Source: Bufo bufo (Eukaryota > Chordata > Amphibia > Anura > Bufonidae). From it: a stretch of DNA of 64,000 nt. The stretch covers positions 142,556,968 to 142,620,967 of the forward strand of contig NC_053390.1 in the NCBI RefSeq assembly GCF_905171765.1, written 5' to 3'. Below are positions 20,697 through 32,300 of this stretch, piece after piece (position 1 is the first letter of the stretch; each line of letters starts with the position of its first letter). The translations under genes and the position numbers were made by a program. The notes beneath the pieces were generated by a model. It made no database searches, was not told where the DNA came from, and worked only from the letters and a program-made list of their open reading frames with translations.

Positions 20697-21931
20697 TCAC
20701 GTACATGTACGTGGGGGAATGTGGTGCCTCACCGCATCCCCACGTGCATGTACGTGATCGGCTTTCACTGTCAGCGCAGGGAGCAAAGCGCTGAAGCTTC
20801 AGTGAAGCCGGCGTGCTGGGGTTGCTAGGCAACCAGAGAAGCCGGCAGGAGCTGTATTGTAGCTCTGACCCGCCCACGATCGCTGTGATTGGTCCATTAC
20901 TGCAGAGGGACCAATCGCAGCGCATCGGGGCAGGTAAGGGGCGGTTAGGGAGGGACTATGTGCTTCTCCTTCTCTGATCGCCCCAATTCCTGTCAGGGAA
21001 GCGATCAGAGAAGGAGAAAGTGTGAAAATATTCCCCACCTATGACGAGTATACTCGTCATGGCGCACTGCTACTTAGCGCGCCATGATGAGTATACACGT
21101 CATGGCATAAACTGTCACCATGTCTGCAGACATGGTGACAGCGCTGAAATCCCGGCTGTCACACACAGCCGGGCACCTTAGGTCAATGCCGAGGGGGGTC
21201 CTGTGACCCCCCCATGTTGGCGATCGCTGCAAACCGCAGGTCAATTCAGACCTGCGGTTTGTAGCGCTTTCTGCGGTTTCTGATCCCCGCGGGGATCAGA
21301 AACTTTAGTATGCCCAAAATAAAGATGTTTCACCCCCCCTGCACCCCTGAATGATGTTATGTGGGCGGGTGGTGCAGGGGGGGTGTCGCAGGCGGTGCGG
21401 AGGTGCGGTAAGGTGCGGGAGGCGGGCGGTGCGGCAGGCGGGATCGCGATCCCCCGCCCGCCTCCCCTTCAATGATCGTTGGTGTCTAGTGGGGATACCA
21501 GGGTGCCAGCACATTGCTGGCACCCTGATATAAACGGCTGACATCTGCGATGCGATGTCAGCCGTTTAACCCTTTCCATACAGCGGTCCGTACGGCGCAG
21601 GGAGCTCCCTCCCTCTCCCATCGGGGGGCTGCTGTGCCTTTGCAGCCCCCCGATGGGAGAGGGAGAGAGCCCCCAGAGAGCCCCCCTCAGCCCTGTACTT
21701 ACCCTTCCCCGTCTGCGCAGTTCTGACCAGTACTGAGCAGACGGGGAAGGTTCCCATGGCAACAGGACGCCTCTCAGGCGTCCTGCTGTCCATGGTGCTG
21801 AACAGATCTATGCTAAAAGGCATAGATCTGTTCAGACAAGTGTAAAATACAGTACAGAACAATATATATTGTTCTGTACTGTATTATACAGACATCAGAC
21901 CCACTGGATCTTCAAGAACCAAGTGGGTCTG
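20697..21931. repeat. Ladder of about 17 consecutive inverted repeats
   Basis: Palindromes or short-loop hairpins follow one another. Clear ones are at 20697-20757 (CACGTACATG stem), 20962-21020 (CTTCTCCTTCTCTGATCG stem), 21041-21060 (perfect 20-bp palindrome), 21112-21141 (perfect 30-bp palindrome around CTGCAG), 21152-21174, 21238-21259, 21274-21301, 21508-21532, 21534-21569, 21616-21664, 21704-21750, 21762-21784, 21801-21834, 21848-21885 and 21891-21931. Stems are 10-20 bp and spacers are small. As RNA this would fold into a row of separate stem-loops. Confidence 0.8.
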
Positions 21932-21999
21932 GGTCAAAAAAAAAGTGAAAAAAAGTGAAAAAAGTAAAGTTTCAAAAAAACACATTTATCACTGAATAA

Positions 22000-22890
22000 A
22001 AAAAAATTCCCTACACATATTAGGTATCGCCGCGTCCGTAACAACCTAATCTATAAAACAGTCATGTTACTTTCCCCGCACGGTGAACGCCATAAAAATA
22101 AAAAAATAAAAACTATGAGGAAATTGAAATTTTGCCCACCTTACTTCCCAAAAAAGGTAATAAAAGTGATCAAAAAAGTCGCATGTACGCCAAAAAAATA
22201 CCAATGAAACCGTCACCTCATCCCGCAAAAAATGAGCCCTTACATGAGACAATAAAAAAACTATGGGTCTCAGACTATGGAGATACTAAAACATGATTTT
22301 TTTTTTGTTTCAAAAATATTATTGTGTAAAACCCTGATAAATTATAAAAAGGTAGACATATTAGGTATTGCCATGTCCGTAAGAACCTGATCTATAAAAA
22401 TACCACATGACCTAACCCCTCAGGTGAACACTGTAAAAAAAATTAAATAAAAACGGTGTCAAAAAAGCTATTTTCTTGTTACCTTACATTACAAAAAGTG
22501 TAATAGCAAGCGATCAAAAAGTCATGTGCACCCCAAAATAGTACCAATCTAACCGTCATCTCATCCCGCAAAAATGATACCCAACCTGAGACAATCGCCA
22601 AAAAACTGAAAAAACTATGGCTCTCAGACTATGGAGACACTAAAACATGTTTTTTTTTTGTGTGAAAAATGATATTATTGTGTAAAACCTAAATAAATAA
22701 AAAAGTATACATATTAAATATCGTCACATCCGTAAGAACCTGCTCTATAAAAATAGCACATGATCTAACCTGTCAGATGAACGTTGTAAATAATAAAAAA
22801 TAAAAACAGTGCCAAAACAGCTATTTTTTGGCAAATTTTCCATTTTAATTCATTTTTTCCCATAACAAAGCAAGGGTTAACAGCCAAACA
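22000..22890 (+). repeat. ~350-bp AT-rich tandem units
   Basis: The motif CATGACCTAACCCCTCAGGTGAAC and its variants occur near 22060, 22395 and 22745. The block CATCCCGCAAAAA...ATGA...GAGAC occurs near 22220 and 22565. Period is about 350 bp, with about 2.5 copies. Confidence 0.8.
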
Positions 22891-22899
22891 AAACTCAAT

Positions 22900-24960
22900 A
22901 TTTATTGCCCTGATTCTTTAGTTTATAGAAATGCCCCATATGTGGTCGTAAACTGCTGTATGGCCACACGGCAGGGCGCAGAAGGAAAGGAGCGCCATAT
23001 GGTTTTTGGAAGGCAGTTTTTGCTGGACTGGTTTTTTGACACCATGTCCCATTTGAAGCCCCCCCGATGCACCCCTAGAGTATAAACTCCAAAAAATGAC
23101 CCCATTTTGGAAACTACACCCCTCAAGGTATTCAAAACTGATTTTACAAACTTTGTTAACCCTTTAAGTGTTCCACAAGAGTTAATGGCAAATGGAGATG
23201 AAATTTCTGAATTTCTATTTTTTGTTACTTTGCCTCACAAAAAAGTGTAATATAGAGCAACCAAAAATCATATGTACCCTAAAATAGTACCAACAAAACT
23301 GCCACCTTATCCCGTAGTTTCCAAAATGGGGCCACTTTTTTGGAGTTTCTAACCTAGGGGTGCATCAGGGGGCTTTAAATGGGACATGGTGTCTAAAAAC
23401 AATCCAGCAAAATCTGCCTTCCAGAAACCATATGGTGTTCCTTTCCTTCTGCGCCCTACCGTGTGCCATACAGCGGTTTACGACCACATATGGGGTGTTT
23501 CTGTAAACTACAGAATCAGGGCCATAAATAAAGAGTTTTGTTTGGCTGTTAACCCTTGCTTTGTTACTGGAAAAAAAATATTAAAATGGAAAATCTGCCG
23601 AAAAAGTGAAATTTTGAAATTTAATCTCTATTTTCCATTTATTCTTGTGGAACACCTAAAGGGTTAACAACGTTTGTAAAATCAGTTTTGAATACCTTGA
23701 GGGGTGTAGTTTCTTAGATGGTGTCACTTTTATGGAGTTTCTACTCTAGGGGTGCATCAGGGGGGCTTCAAATGGGACATGGTGTCAAAAAAAACAGTCC
23801 AGCAAAAACTGCCTTCCAAAAACCGTATGGCATTCCTTTCCTTCTGCGCCCTGCCGTGTGCCCGTACAGCGGTTTACGACCACATATGGGGTGCTTCTGT
23901 AAACTACAGAATCAGGGCCATAAATAATGAGTTTTGTTTGGCTGTTAACCCTTGCTTTGTAACTGGAAAAAAAATATTAAAATGGAAAATCTGCCAAAAA
24001 TGTGAAATTTTGAAATTGTGTCTCTATTTTCCATTAAATCTTGTGCAACACCTAAAGGGTTAACAAAGTTTGTAAAATCAGTTTTGAATACCTTGAGGGG
24101 TGTAGTTTCTTAGATGGGGTCACTTTTATGGAGTTTCTACTCTAGGGGTGCATCAGGGGGGCTTCAAATGGGACATGGTGTAAAAAAAACTGTCCAGCAA
24201 AATTAGCCCTCCAGAAACCAAACGGCGCACCTTTCACTCTACGCCCCGCTGTGTGGCCATACAGTAGTTTACGGCCACATATGGGGTGTTTCTGTGAACA
24301 GCAGAGTCAGGGCAATAAAGATACAGTCTTTTTTGGCTGTTAACCCTTGCTTTGTTAGTGGAAAAAATGGGTTAAAATTGAAAATTAGGCAAAAAAATGA
24401 AATTCTCAAATTTCATCTCCATTTGCCAATAACTCTTGTGCAACACCTAAAGGGTTAATGACGTATGTAAAATCAGTTTTGAATACCTTGAGGGGTGTAG
24501 TTTCTTAGATGGGGTCACTTTTAGGGAGTTTCTACTCTAGGGGTGCATCAGGGGGCTTCAAATGGGACATGGTGTAAATAAACCAGTCCATAAAAATCAG
24601 CCTTCCAAAAACCAAACGGCGCACCTTTCACTCTACGCCCCGCTGTGTGGCCGTACAGTAGTTTACGGCCACATATTGGGTGTTTCTGTAAACGGCAGAG
24701 TCAGGGCAATAAAGATACAGTCTTGTTTGGCTGTTAACCCTGCTTTGTTAGTGGAAAAAATGGGTTAAAATGAAAAATTAGACAAAAAAATGAAATTCTC
24801 AAATTTCCTCCCCATTTGCCAATAACTCTTGTGCAACACCTAAAGGGTTAACAATGTATGCAAAATCAGTTTTGAATACCTTGAGGGGTGTAGTTTCTTA
24901 GATGGGGTCATTTTTGGGTGGTTTCTATTATGTAAGCCTCGCAAAGTGACTTCAGACCTG
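22900..24960. repeat. ~395-bp tandem units with one inverted unit
   Basis: The block CTAGGGGTGCATCAGGGG occurs near 23353, 23745, 24142 and 24538, a period of 391-397 bp. A reverse-complement copy of the same block (GATGCACCCCTAG, near 23068) precedes them, so the first unit faces the others. Each unit also holds GAGGGGTGTAGTTTC and CACATATGGGGTG blocks. Short frames of 60-100 codons recur in register because of the repeat; they are not genes. Confidence 0.85.
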
Positions 24961-25409
24961 AACTGGTCCCTAAAAATTGAGTTTTTGTAAATTTCTGAAA
25001 AATGTCAAGATTTGCTTCTAAACTTCTAAGCCTTATAACATCCCCAAAAAATAAAATATCATTCCCAAAACAATTCAAGCATGAAGTAGACATATGGGGA
25101 ATGTAAAGTCATTACAATTTTTTGGGGTATTACTATGTATTACAGAAGTAGAGAAACTGAAACTTTGAAATTTGCTAATTTTTCCAAACTTTTGGTAAAT
25201 TAGGTATTTTTTTGTGCAAAAAAAAAAATTTTTTTGACTTCATTTTACCAGTGTCATGAAGTACAATATGTGACGAAAAAACAATCTCAGAATGGCCTGG
25301 ATAAGTCAAAGCGTTTTAAAGTTATTAGCACTTAAAGTGACACTGGTCAGATTTCCAAAAAATGGCCTGGTCCTTAAGGTGAAAATGAGCCCGGTCCTGA
25401 AGGGGTTAA

Positions 25410-26070
25410 AGTCTGCCTAATTGTGTCGTTTTTGACACCAGTATCAACTTACTGCTGGCCAATCGCAGCGCTCAGCTCATAGCCTGAGTGTATTTTTTTT
25501 CTCTCAGGCTATGAGCTGAGCGCTGCGATTGGCCAGCGCTACAGCCTGGTAGAAGGAGACGCTGGCAGGTTCCCCTGGGTGGAGCCGAACATATGAAGAT
25601 ACCGGAGCCTATACCGGGAGAACGGAGCGGCACCCAGGTATAACAGTAAGTGCAGGGGGATCCCTGGGCGCCGCTCTCCATGTCTGTATGCTTAGTTTAG
25701 ATTTTCTATTCTAGTGAAAGATCCTCTTTAAGGAAAAACTGAAAATTAGGAAAGCAATGCATTTTTTTCTTTTTCTTGTCATTTTTACAAAAGATTTAAA
25801 GACAAAAGATTTCTAAAACCATTACTGTATGTTTGTACTGTGAAAGGGATGCTATTTGTGTAATTTATCTACTGGCTGGGCTCACGGCAAGACGTCAAAG
25901 GACTGGAGAGCATTTTGGATAATGGTGGCCTATTTTTCTATGGCAGGTTCTATGGCACCGTACAACCAGTACAGATGTTGTACTGCGCCAAAATATTACA
26001 AACTGCTTCAAAGTGACAGATTTTTAATGTTGATTACCTAAGGAATTTATGTTGGGGAAATATGGACATT
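25410..26070. repeat. Non-coding DNA with a strong 78-bp hairpin
   Basis: At 25457-25488 and 25503-25534 two 32-bp arms (GGCCAATCGCAGCGCTCAGC... and its inverse) match almost perfectly around a 14-bp T-rich loop. This is probably the core of a MITE whose right end is near AGATCCTCTTTAA (25719-25731). The rest of the stretch has no gene. Confidence 0.75.
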
Positions 26071-26656
26071 TTAAAGGGAGTCTATCACCAAAATATGACG
26101 TTATACACCACTTACATGGCTCTCTAGCACACCTATCCATGATTCAAATGGTACCCAGGGGCCGCAAGTGCCCAGGGGCGGCGTTCCCTGTGTAGGAGCC
26201 CAGGCTGCTCTGCCTTCTTTTTACATTACTCCTCCCAAGCCTTTTCCTTGGCCCGTCCTGCAAGTCCCTTGAGTCATCCACAGGACCGGACGATATCCTG
26301 TGCGTGCACCGCCGGAGCAGGCATGCGCACTGTGATACTCATTGTGGGCACGGTATCGCTACATGTAGTGCACATGCGCCAGCATCGGCGTGAAACCAGT
26401 GACTAGGGGGCAGACCAGAAGTAATCAGGAGGACTGGAGGCCAGCACATGCGCACTACATGTAGTGATGCCCTGCCCACAATGGGCATCACAGTGCGCCT
26501 GCCCGCGCCGGCGGTGCACTGCGCATGCGCGGGATATTGGCCCGTCCTGTGGATGACGCAAGGGACTTGGAGGGTGGGCCAAGGAAGAGGCTGGGGAGGA
26601 GTAATGTAAAAGCAAGGCAGAGCAGCCTAGGCGATCCCTCATTTGCATATGGATTA

Positions 26657-26980
26657 GGGCTCATTCACACGAACGTGTGCTGCCCGTTGCCGTATTGCGG
26701 CCCGCATTCACTTCAATGGGTCCGCAAATCCGGAGATGCGGAAGGGAACACTACGGAAGCACTACGGACTGCTTCCTGGGGTTCCGTTCCGTGCCTCCAC
26801 ACCGCAAAAAGATAGAACTTGCTCTATCTTTTTGCGGAACGGACGGATCGTGGACCCATTCAAGTGAATGGGTCTGCGATCCCCATGCGGCTGCCCCACG
26901 GACGGTGCCCGTGCATTGTGGACCGCAATTTGCAGTCCACAGCACGGGCACAGGCTTCACACTGTCGTGTGAACAAACCC
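26657..26980. mobile_element. Nested MITE 1
   Basis: Left end GGGCTCATTCACACGAACG, right end GTCGTGTGAACAAACCC, with ATTA/TTAG flanks. Inner inverted blocks include CACTTCAATGGGTCCG and its inverse near 26850-26870, and AAAGATAGAAC/GCTCTATCTTT around 26810-26830. Confidence 0.75.
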
Positions 26981-26984
26981 TTAG

Positions 26985-27369
26985 GGTACATGCACACGTT
27001 CAGGATTCATGTGCGGAGAATCCGCACTGAAATCCGCAGGTGTTCGCAGGCAAATCTGTGCGGTCAATCCGCATTAATTGGTGCGGATTTGCATACGGAT
27101 TTGCGTGCGGATTTGGTGCGGATTTTCCGCATGCGGATTTCACTAAGTGAATGAAGAAAATCCGGTCAGGAAAAAAAAAATTAATTGACATGTCGCGGAT
27201 TTTAAAATCCGCACCGCAGGTCAAAATCCGCGCGGAAAAAATCCGCATCGTGTGCATTGAGAATTTCAAATTCTCATAGAATACAATGGACATGACCTAC
27301 AGTGCGGATTTTCCGCACACAAATCCGCGCGGAAAATCCGCACGCAATCCTGATCGTGTGCAGGGGGCC
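26985..27369. mobile_element. Nested MITE 2
   Basis: Starts GGTACATGCACACGTTCAGG, ends CCTGATCGTGTGCAGGGGGCC, followed by TTAA (27370-27373). The interior consists largely of alternating GCGGAT/ATCCGC motifs, so many alternative hairpins are possible. It abuts MITE 1 with a shared TTAG. Confidence 0.75.
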
Positions 27370-27500
27370 TTAAACTGCGTCTTTCCTGCTGGTGAAAGTC
27401 AGAAGAAAATTACAAAGGTACCATTTGAATAATGGATAGGTGTGCTAGAGAGCCATGTAAATGGTGTAAAATGTCATATTTTGGTGACAGACTCCCTTTA

Positions 27501-27910
27501 AGATTTTAGCTTTTTTTAATTTATTTTTATTATATATGCAAAAATATGCATGCTTTTTTTTATATTTTATGCACAAAAAAGCTATACTAAATATGGCTAA
27601 AATGAATATCGTCAAATTTTTATCAAATACATTTTTGAGAACCTTGCTCATCACCACTAATAACAATAGCTATAACTTTTTTACTTTTTTTTTTTTTACT
27701 GTTTATTTATTAACTAATTTATTAGATTTTTTTGCTCCTTTTTCCGCTCCTAGGGCGATCGATGGTGACAGATTCGCTTTAAATATATTAAATTCTTGCT
27801 TCTTTTCAGCTGGTGAATAAATGAGACTATAGTACAGGTTTCTTATAAACCCATTCCCTGTAACAGTATTCTTATCAGAATTGCTCTATACAGCAAGGAT
27901 ATACCTAGGG
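27501..27910. other. AT-rich DNA, no gene
   Basis: T-rich and A-rich tracts only. The 94-codon frame over it is low complexity. Confidence 0.5.
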
Positions 27911-27911
27911 C

Positions 27912-28167
27912 TACATGACAAAAGGGTACGACTACACAGCGACATGTGTTGAGTGACATTCATATTGCACCAATGTCAACATTTTTTGTAATGATAGTCA
28001 ATGGTGTTGCACTGCAACGCCACAGAAATCCAACTTGGATTTTTGCGACTGTCATGTCGCAGCATGTCGCAGTCGCAGCATGTTGCAATGCGACACCATT
28101 GATTTTCATTATAAAAAAATGTTGCACGACTTTTCTGCGACACATGTTGCTGTGTAGCCTGAGCCTT
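27912..28167. mobile_element. MITE of GCGACATG type
   Basis: Imperfect inverted ends (CTACACAGCGACATGTGTTG at 27931-27950; CACATGTTGCTGTGTAGCC at 28141-28159) and an interior of repeated TGTCGCAG/CTGCGACA motifs. Confidence 0.65.
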
Positions 28168-28314
28168 ATAAACTGGAAGGGCTGTAGGGAATGCCAATTT
28201 CTTTAAGCAGTCTTCTAAATCTGTAGGTAGACTTATACGTCTTCCGATATTACGTAACTGGACTTTGTAGCTGTCCACAGTCATCCAATCTGGGGTGGGG
28301 AAATCATCGGGCAT

Positions 28315-28500
28315 TAAAGGGGTATTCCGACTTCATTAAGTTATCCCCTATCCACCTACCACTGAGAGCCCCACCAATCAAAAGAATGGGCCCCCTGAAA
28401 TGAACAGAGCGGCTAGTCGGCATGCGTGTGGCCGCTCCATTCATTACTATGGGAGTTCTGGAGATAGTTTACCAACTACCAGAGGTTGGTAGGCATTACT
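28315..28500. mobile_element. MITE fragment
   Basis: Begins TAAAGGGGTATTCCGAC, a common end in this genome, with inverted AGCGGCTAG../..GGCCGCT blocks near 28410-28440. The right end was not located. Confidence 0.45.
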
Positions 28501-28704
28501 CTTGAATGTGAATACCAGGAGACATGTAGGAGACGTTTTTGGATCTGCACTGCCTCATGCAGGGAAATGGCTGGAAACCAAAAGATTTTTCAAATGATCA
28601 ATACCTAGGGTATGTTCACATGTGGTGGATTTGCTGCAGAAACTCCTGTGACTGTCTCATTCAGATGAATGGGGTTTGCTTGCAAATGCTGCAGATTTTT
28701 ATTT

Positions 28705-28986
28705 GACCTCATGCACACGACTGTTGTTTTTGGTCAGCATCCAAGCCGCAGTTTTTGCGGCTTGGATGCGGACCCATTCACTTCAATCCGTTGCTCCATT
28801 CCGTGGTCCGCAAAAAAATATATAACCTGTCCTATTCTTGTCCGTTTTGCAGACAATAATAGGCAGTTATATCAATGGCTGTCCGTGCCATTCCGCAAAT
28901 TGCGGAACGCACATGGACGCCATCCGTGTTTTGCGGATCCGCAATTTGCGTACCGCAAAACACACAACGGTCATGTGCATGAGGCC
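28705..28986. mobile_element. MITE (GCACACGAC family)
   Basis: Left end GACCTCATGCACACGACTG, right end CGGTCATGTGCATGAGGCC. Inside are strong hairpins: AAGCCGCAGTTTTTGCGGCTT (28744-28764) and paired GCAATTTGCG/CGCAAATTGC blocks near 28895-28950. Confidence 0.75.
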
Positions 28987-29041
28987 TTTGTAGAATTTTT
29001 ACTGCAGACCAACCTAATGAATTTGAAAATATATTTGCTTC

Positions 29042-29326
29042 AGGCCGAATGCACACGGCCGTGTTCCGCGGCCGAGAGTGGTCCGTGGTATGCCGGGCTG
29101 GATTCCTGTTCAGAGCAGGAGAGCACGGCATCATTGGTTGCTATGACGTTGTGCGCTTCATGCCGCCGCTGCTGTACAGTAATACACTCGTATAGATCAT
29201 AGGAGTGTATTACTATAGTGCAGCGGCGGCATGAAGCGCACGGCGTCATAGAAACCAATGATGCCGTGCGCTCCTGCTCTGAACAGGAATTCAGCCCGGC
29301 GGAACACGGCCGTGTGCATTCGGCCT
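29042..29326. mobile_element. Near-perfect 285-bp foldback MITE
   Basis: Starts AGGCCGAATGCACACGGCCG and ends CGGCCGTGTGCATTCGGCCT. The two halves match with few mismatches almost to the centre, around TCGTATAGATCATAGGAG (29187-29205), so almost the whole element is one hairpin. Its little-diverged arms suggest recent origin. Confidence 0.85.
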
Positions 29327-29329
29327 AAG

Positions 29330-32300
29330 ACTAAATATACCTTGCATTTTATAATAAATATAAAAATTTCTGAAGACAACCTGTCCATATTCATAAATAC
29401 TTCCCTATGATTCTAGAGCATCTTTTTTCTGACAACTTTGTGTTGTGCCATTCCCCTGCTATTCCTCCTGACTGACAACTGGAAGTTACCATTCCTCTTG
29501 TTAAAAGGGTTGTATACACAGTGTTATCCTGTTAGCACTAATTGGACAGTGTCAGAAAGCGTAGGGCCCCCCCCCCATTAGGAAAACTTATTTGTCAATT
29601 TATTCATACATTTATAGGAATGACAGAGGAATGTCACAATGTAGATGCCTAAGAAAAGATGCACCAGAATTATTTCATGAAGAATTTGAGTATTTATTAG
29701 AACAGACAAGTCAGGAGAACTAGGAGCTCCTCCAGACACAACACGGTCAAATCATTTAAAGATCAGAATTCAGACTGCAAAATAATAGCCAATATAATCT
29801 TTATCGTAATTTATCAAGTGCTAGATATTAACGGGTTTGCCTCATCAGCAGCTGGATCTGAATAGTTTTGTATAGTCACGGAGTTATTTGATAAAGTGCA
29901 TAGCGCCACCTGCTGTTTGTTATTTTCCTCATTTCTCTGCCCACCTTGTTGAGGTGCTCACTCATGCATAGTTACCCGCTTCAACCATATCTACTGTTAA
30001 AAGCTGTGACAGGAAAGGACATGCCCCTGAGAACAGGCAGACCCCTTGAGCTGTGACAGGGACAGAGCTGGGATAGGAAGGACACACCCAATGAAAAAAG
30101 ACACCCCCTGAGTAGCTTGAAATAAATCGACTAAATCAATAACTGGGAGGATCTCTGCATCCATGCGAGGTACAGGGCTGGTTCTCACTTTTTTTTTTTT
30201 TTTTAAAGTAACTGTCATGTACTATATGATGTTTGATTTTCCTTTTTTTTCTTTCTTACATTAATCATGGGATTAACTGTGCACAGCATTTCGTAAATCA
30301 CTATGGACACTAAAACTTTTTTATGACATTTATGAACCAGCCGAAAAGATGACTGATGACTGGGAACATGCCATTTTATTAGCAACATTACTCATAAGGT
30401 GGTTCCACAGACACCGGTCCTCATAATTGCAGTACAGACTCATATTTATACACTGGATGTCAAATATTTGAACAAAACTCATTTCCTCCAGTCTACAGAG
30501 CATTCATTACCACCTCAAGGGGGATATTCTGATGAATTAATGAGAGTATTTTTTACATTTTTTCTCGGATTTATTCTACCATGATTAACAGTAGCTTCTA
30601 ATGAATTAGTGCCAACGATAACGTTCTTCTCAGACATTTCACAATAACTCTACATACTTTTTAGACACTCTCTCGTAACTACTGTTAACTCTTATCTAAA
30701 ATAATCAAAAAGAGAACTTGAAGATGCTAAATTACTCCAATCAGACTTCAGGACTTTCCTACATTTTTTCTAAAACCAGTTGGGAAAGGCCAAACCTTTC
30801 ACAGACACATAACGTAGACAAGATATTCTCATTACCTAAAACAAGACAATACACGCTTCATGAAATACTTGCCCATAATTATTTCAATACATTGTGAATA
30901 TTCTAACCTACATAAATAGACCACATATGAAATAGAGCAGCGTGAAACCCACATAAAATACAATGCTGTATAAAATTGATCTTCTCCTCCTAACATTAAC
31001 TGGGAGTCAGACCTCCATCAATCAGATATTGAAAACCTATCCTGAATAAATCCATTAGGAGATCAAATTGTTCAAAACAACATGACATCAAATTTCAGAG
31101 ACTACTTGAAGGGTTAATTGGTTTTCAGCCACATGGGCATCAATAGGATTTAAACATCCATGGCATGCCACCAGGTAGACATTGATGTGCACTGGATTGG
31201 AACAAATGTATTTTTGTTGTGGAGCTATGGGCTGAACAATCGTAGGCTCAGTAGCTATGGCGGTGGGATGGTGTCAAGCCTAGCAATGGGTTTCAGTGTG
31301 TACAGCATTTTGCCTTTTCTTAAATTTGCTTAAACGGTAAATGAGTTTTACAGCTTCTCGCAAATTAAAGGGGTTTTCTCATCTCAGACAATGGGGGCAT
31401 ATCGCTAGGTTATGCCCCCATTGTCTTATAGGTGCGGGTCCCACCGCTAGGTAACTAGTGCTGCTCCACTATGAGCAGTTTGTGCAAGAATACCAAAGAC
31501 ACACATACCTGAAAAGCTACAGTGTTTATAGACAGCAGAGTGACCAGCTACTACAGTTTTATGGGCCCTGCTGCAGGTGAGGGACTATGGCTCAGACCCC
31601 CATCACCTAGATTACCTCCAGGTTAGACCAACTCAAAGCCTGCATTTTCACTGTAAACAACCCATAGCCACAAGTGCTAGCACACAGCTGTTAGCCAGAA
31701 ATTCAGGAGGGAGTCATTAGCAAGACAGCACATACGAGGTGCCATTAACTGCCGCTTTGCCAGCCACTGTACCTCATCCTCTGGGGTTAGAAATTGCACT
31801 TTGTCCAAACTACTGCTGGATGTACTACAACTCTTATTTTGCAAAGTAAAGAGAGACTTTTATTCTTCTACCTCTTATTCTTGGCCTGATCCCTTAAACT
31901 ACCTTTTCACTGATCCCCAGGGGCCTGAGGGACTACACCATAAGACATTATCTTGTGAGGGCCACTACCACTCCCATCCTCTGTACAGGCTCCTCAGGGT
32001 ATTGCTGCACTAGTAACATGCAGAATAAGAAAGACTACTTTAAAGCAAAACCTCTTGGCCTATTATTTACCTGTGTAGCTATGAGTCCTGTAACATTTGA
32101 GCCTGTGATTTAAATATTTGTTCAGGTTCACCTAAAGTGATATTTGAGAAGTTGGGTGCCCATTTAAGGATTTCAATTTATCACAAAAAATGAAATACAA
32201 TATCACAACATGCTAGCAAAACCCTTAACCTGCTGCAATTCACATCACAACCACTAAGTGGCCACACCTAGCTTTACATAGAATAGATAACTTGTGATAC

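Larger units (their letters stand above)
20682..25405 (+). mobile_element. 4.7-kb TTAA-flanked non-coding element (hairpin ladder + tandem repeats)
   Basis: Bounded by exact TTAA at 20678-20681 and 25406-25409. The ends are CCCCTTCACG and its near-inverse CCTGAAGGGG. It has three parts: a GC-rich run of consecutive hairpins (20697-21931), AT-rich tandem units of about 350 bp (22.0-22.9 kb), and tandem units of about 395 bp (22.9-24.96 kb), followed by a short unique tail. No transposase frame is present. TTAA targets suit Kolobok/T2 or piggyBac-like elements; which one is unknown. Related fragments lie at 1-1620, 17420-18561 and 42430-44730. Confidence 0.75.
26075..27497. mobile_element. Long foldback MITE with two nested MITEs
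   Basis: Exact TTAA at 26071-26074 and 27498-27501. Ends AGGGAGTCTATCACC and GGTGACAGACTCCCT. The inverted arms continue inward: ATGGCTCTCTAGCACACCTA at 26119-26138 with its inverse near 27440-27460, and further blocks such as GGACGGGCCAAGG-type sequences at 26240-26580. Two other MITEs sit in the right arm. No protein. Confidence 0.85.

Noticed and set aside
21305..21544. GC-rich 79-codon frame on the minus strand
   Set aside because: Arises from the GGTGCGG/GGCGGG-rich spacer within the hairpin ladder, with no domain.
20697..21931. CRISPR-like array
   Set aside because: The stems differ from each other and there are no constant repeats with unique spacers; each is an independent palindrome in a eukaryotic repeat.
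23386..24768. Three recurrent 70-100-codon frames resembling a duplicated small gene
   Set aside because: They are the same part of the 395-bp tandem unit and change frame and length between units.
26677..27154. Arginine/cysteine-rich frames
   Set aside because: They come from GCGGAT-rich MITE arms and appear on both strands.
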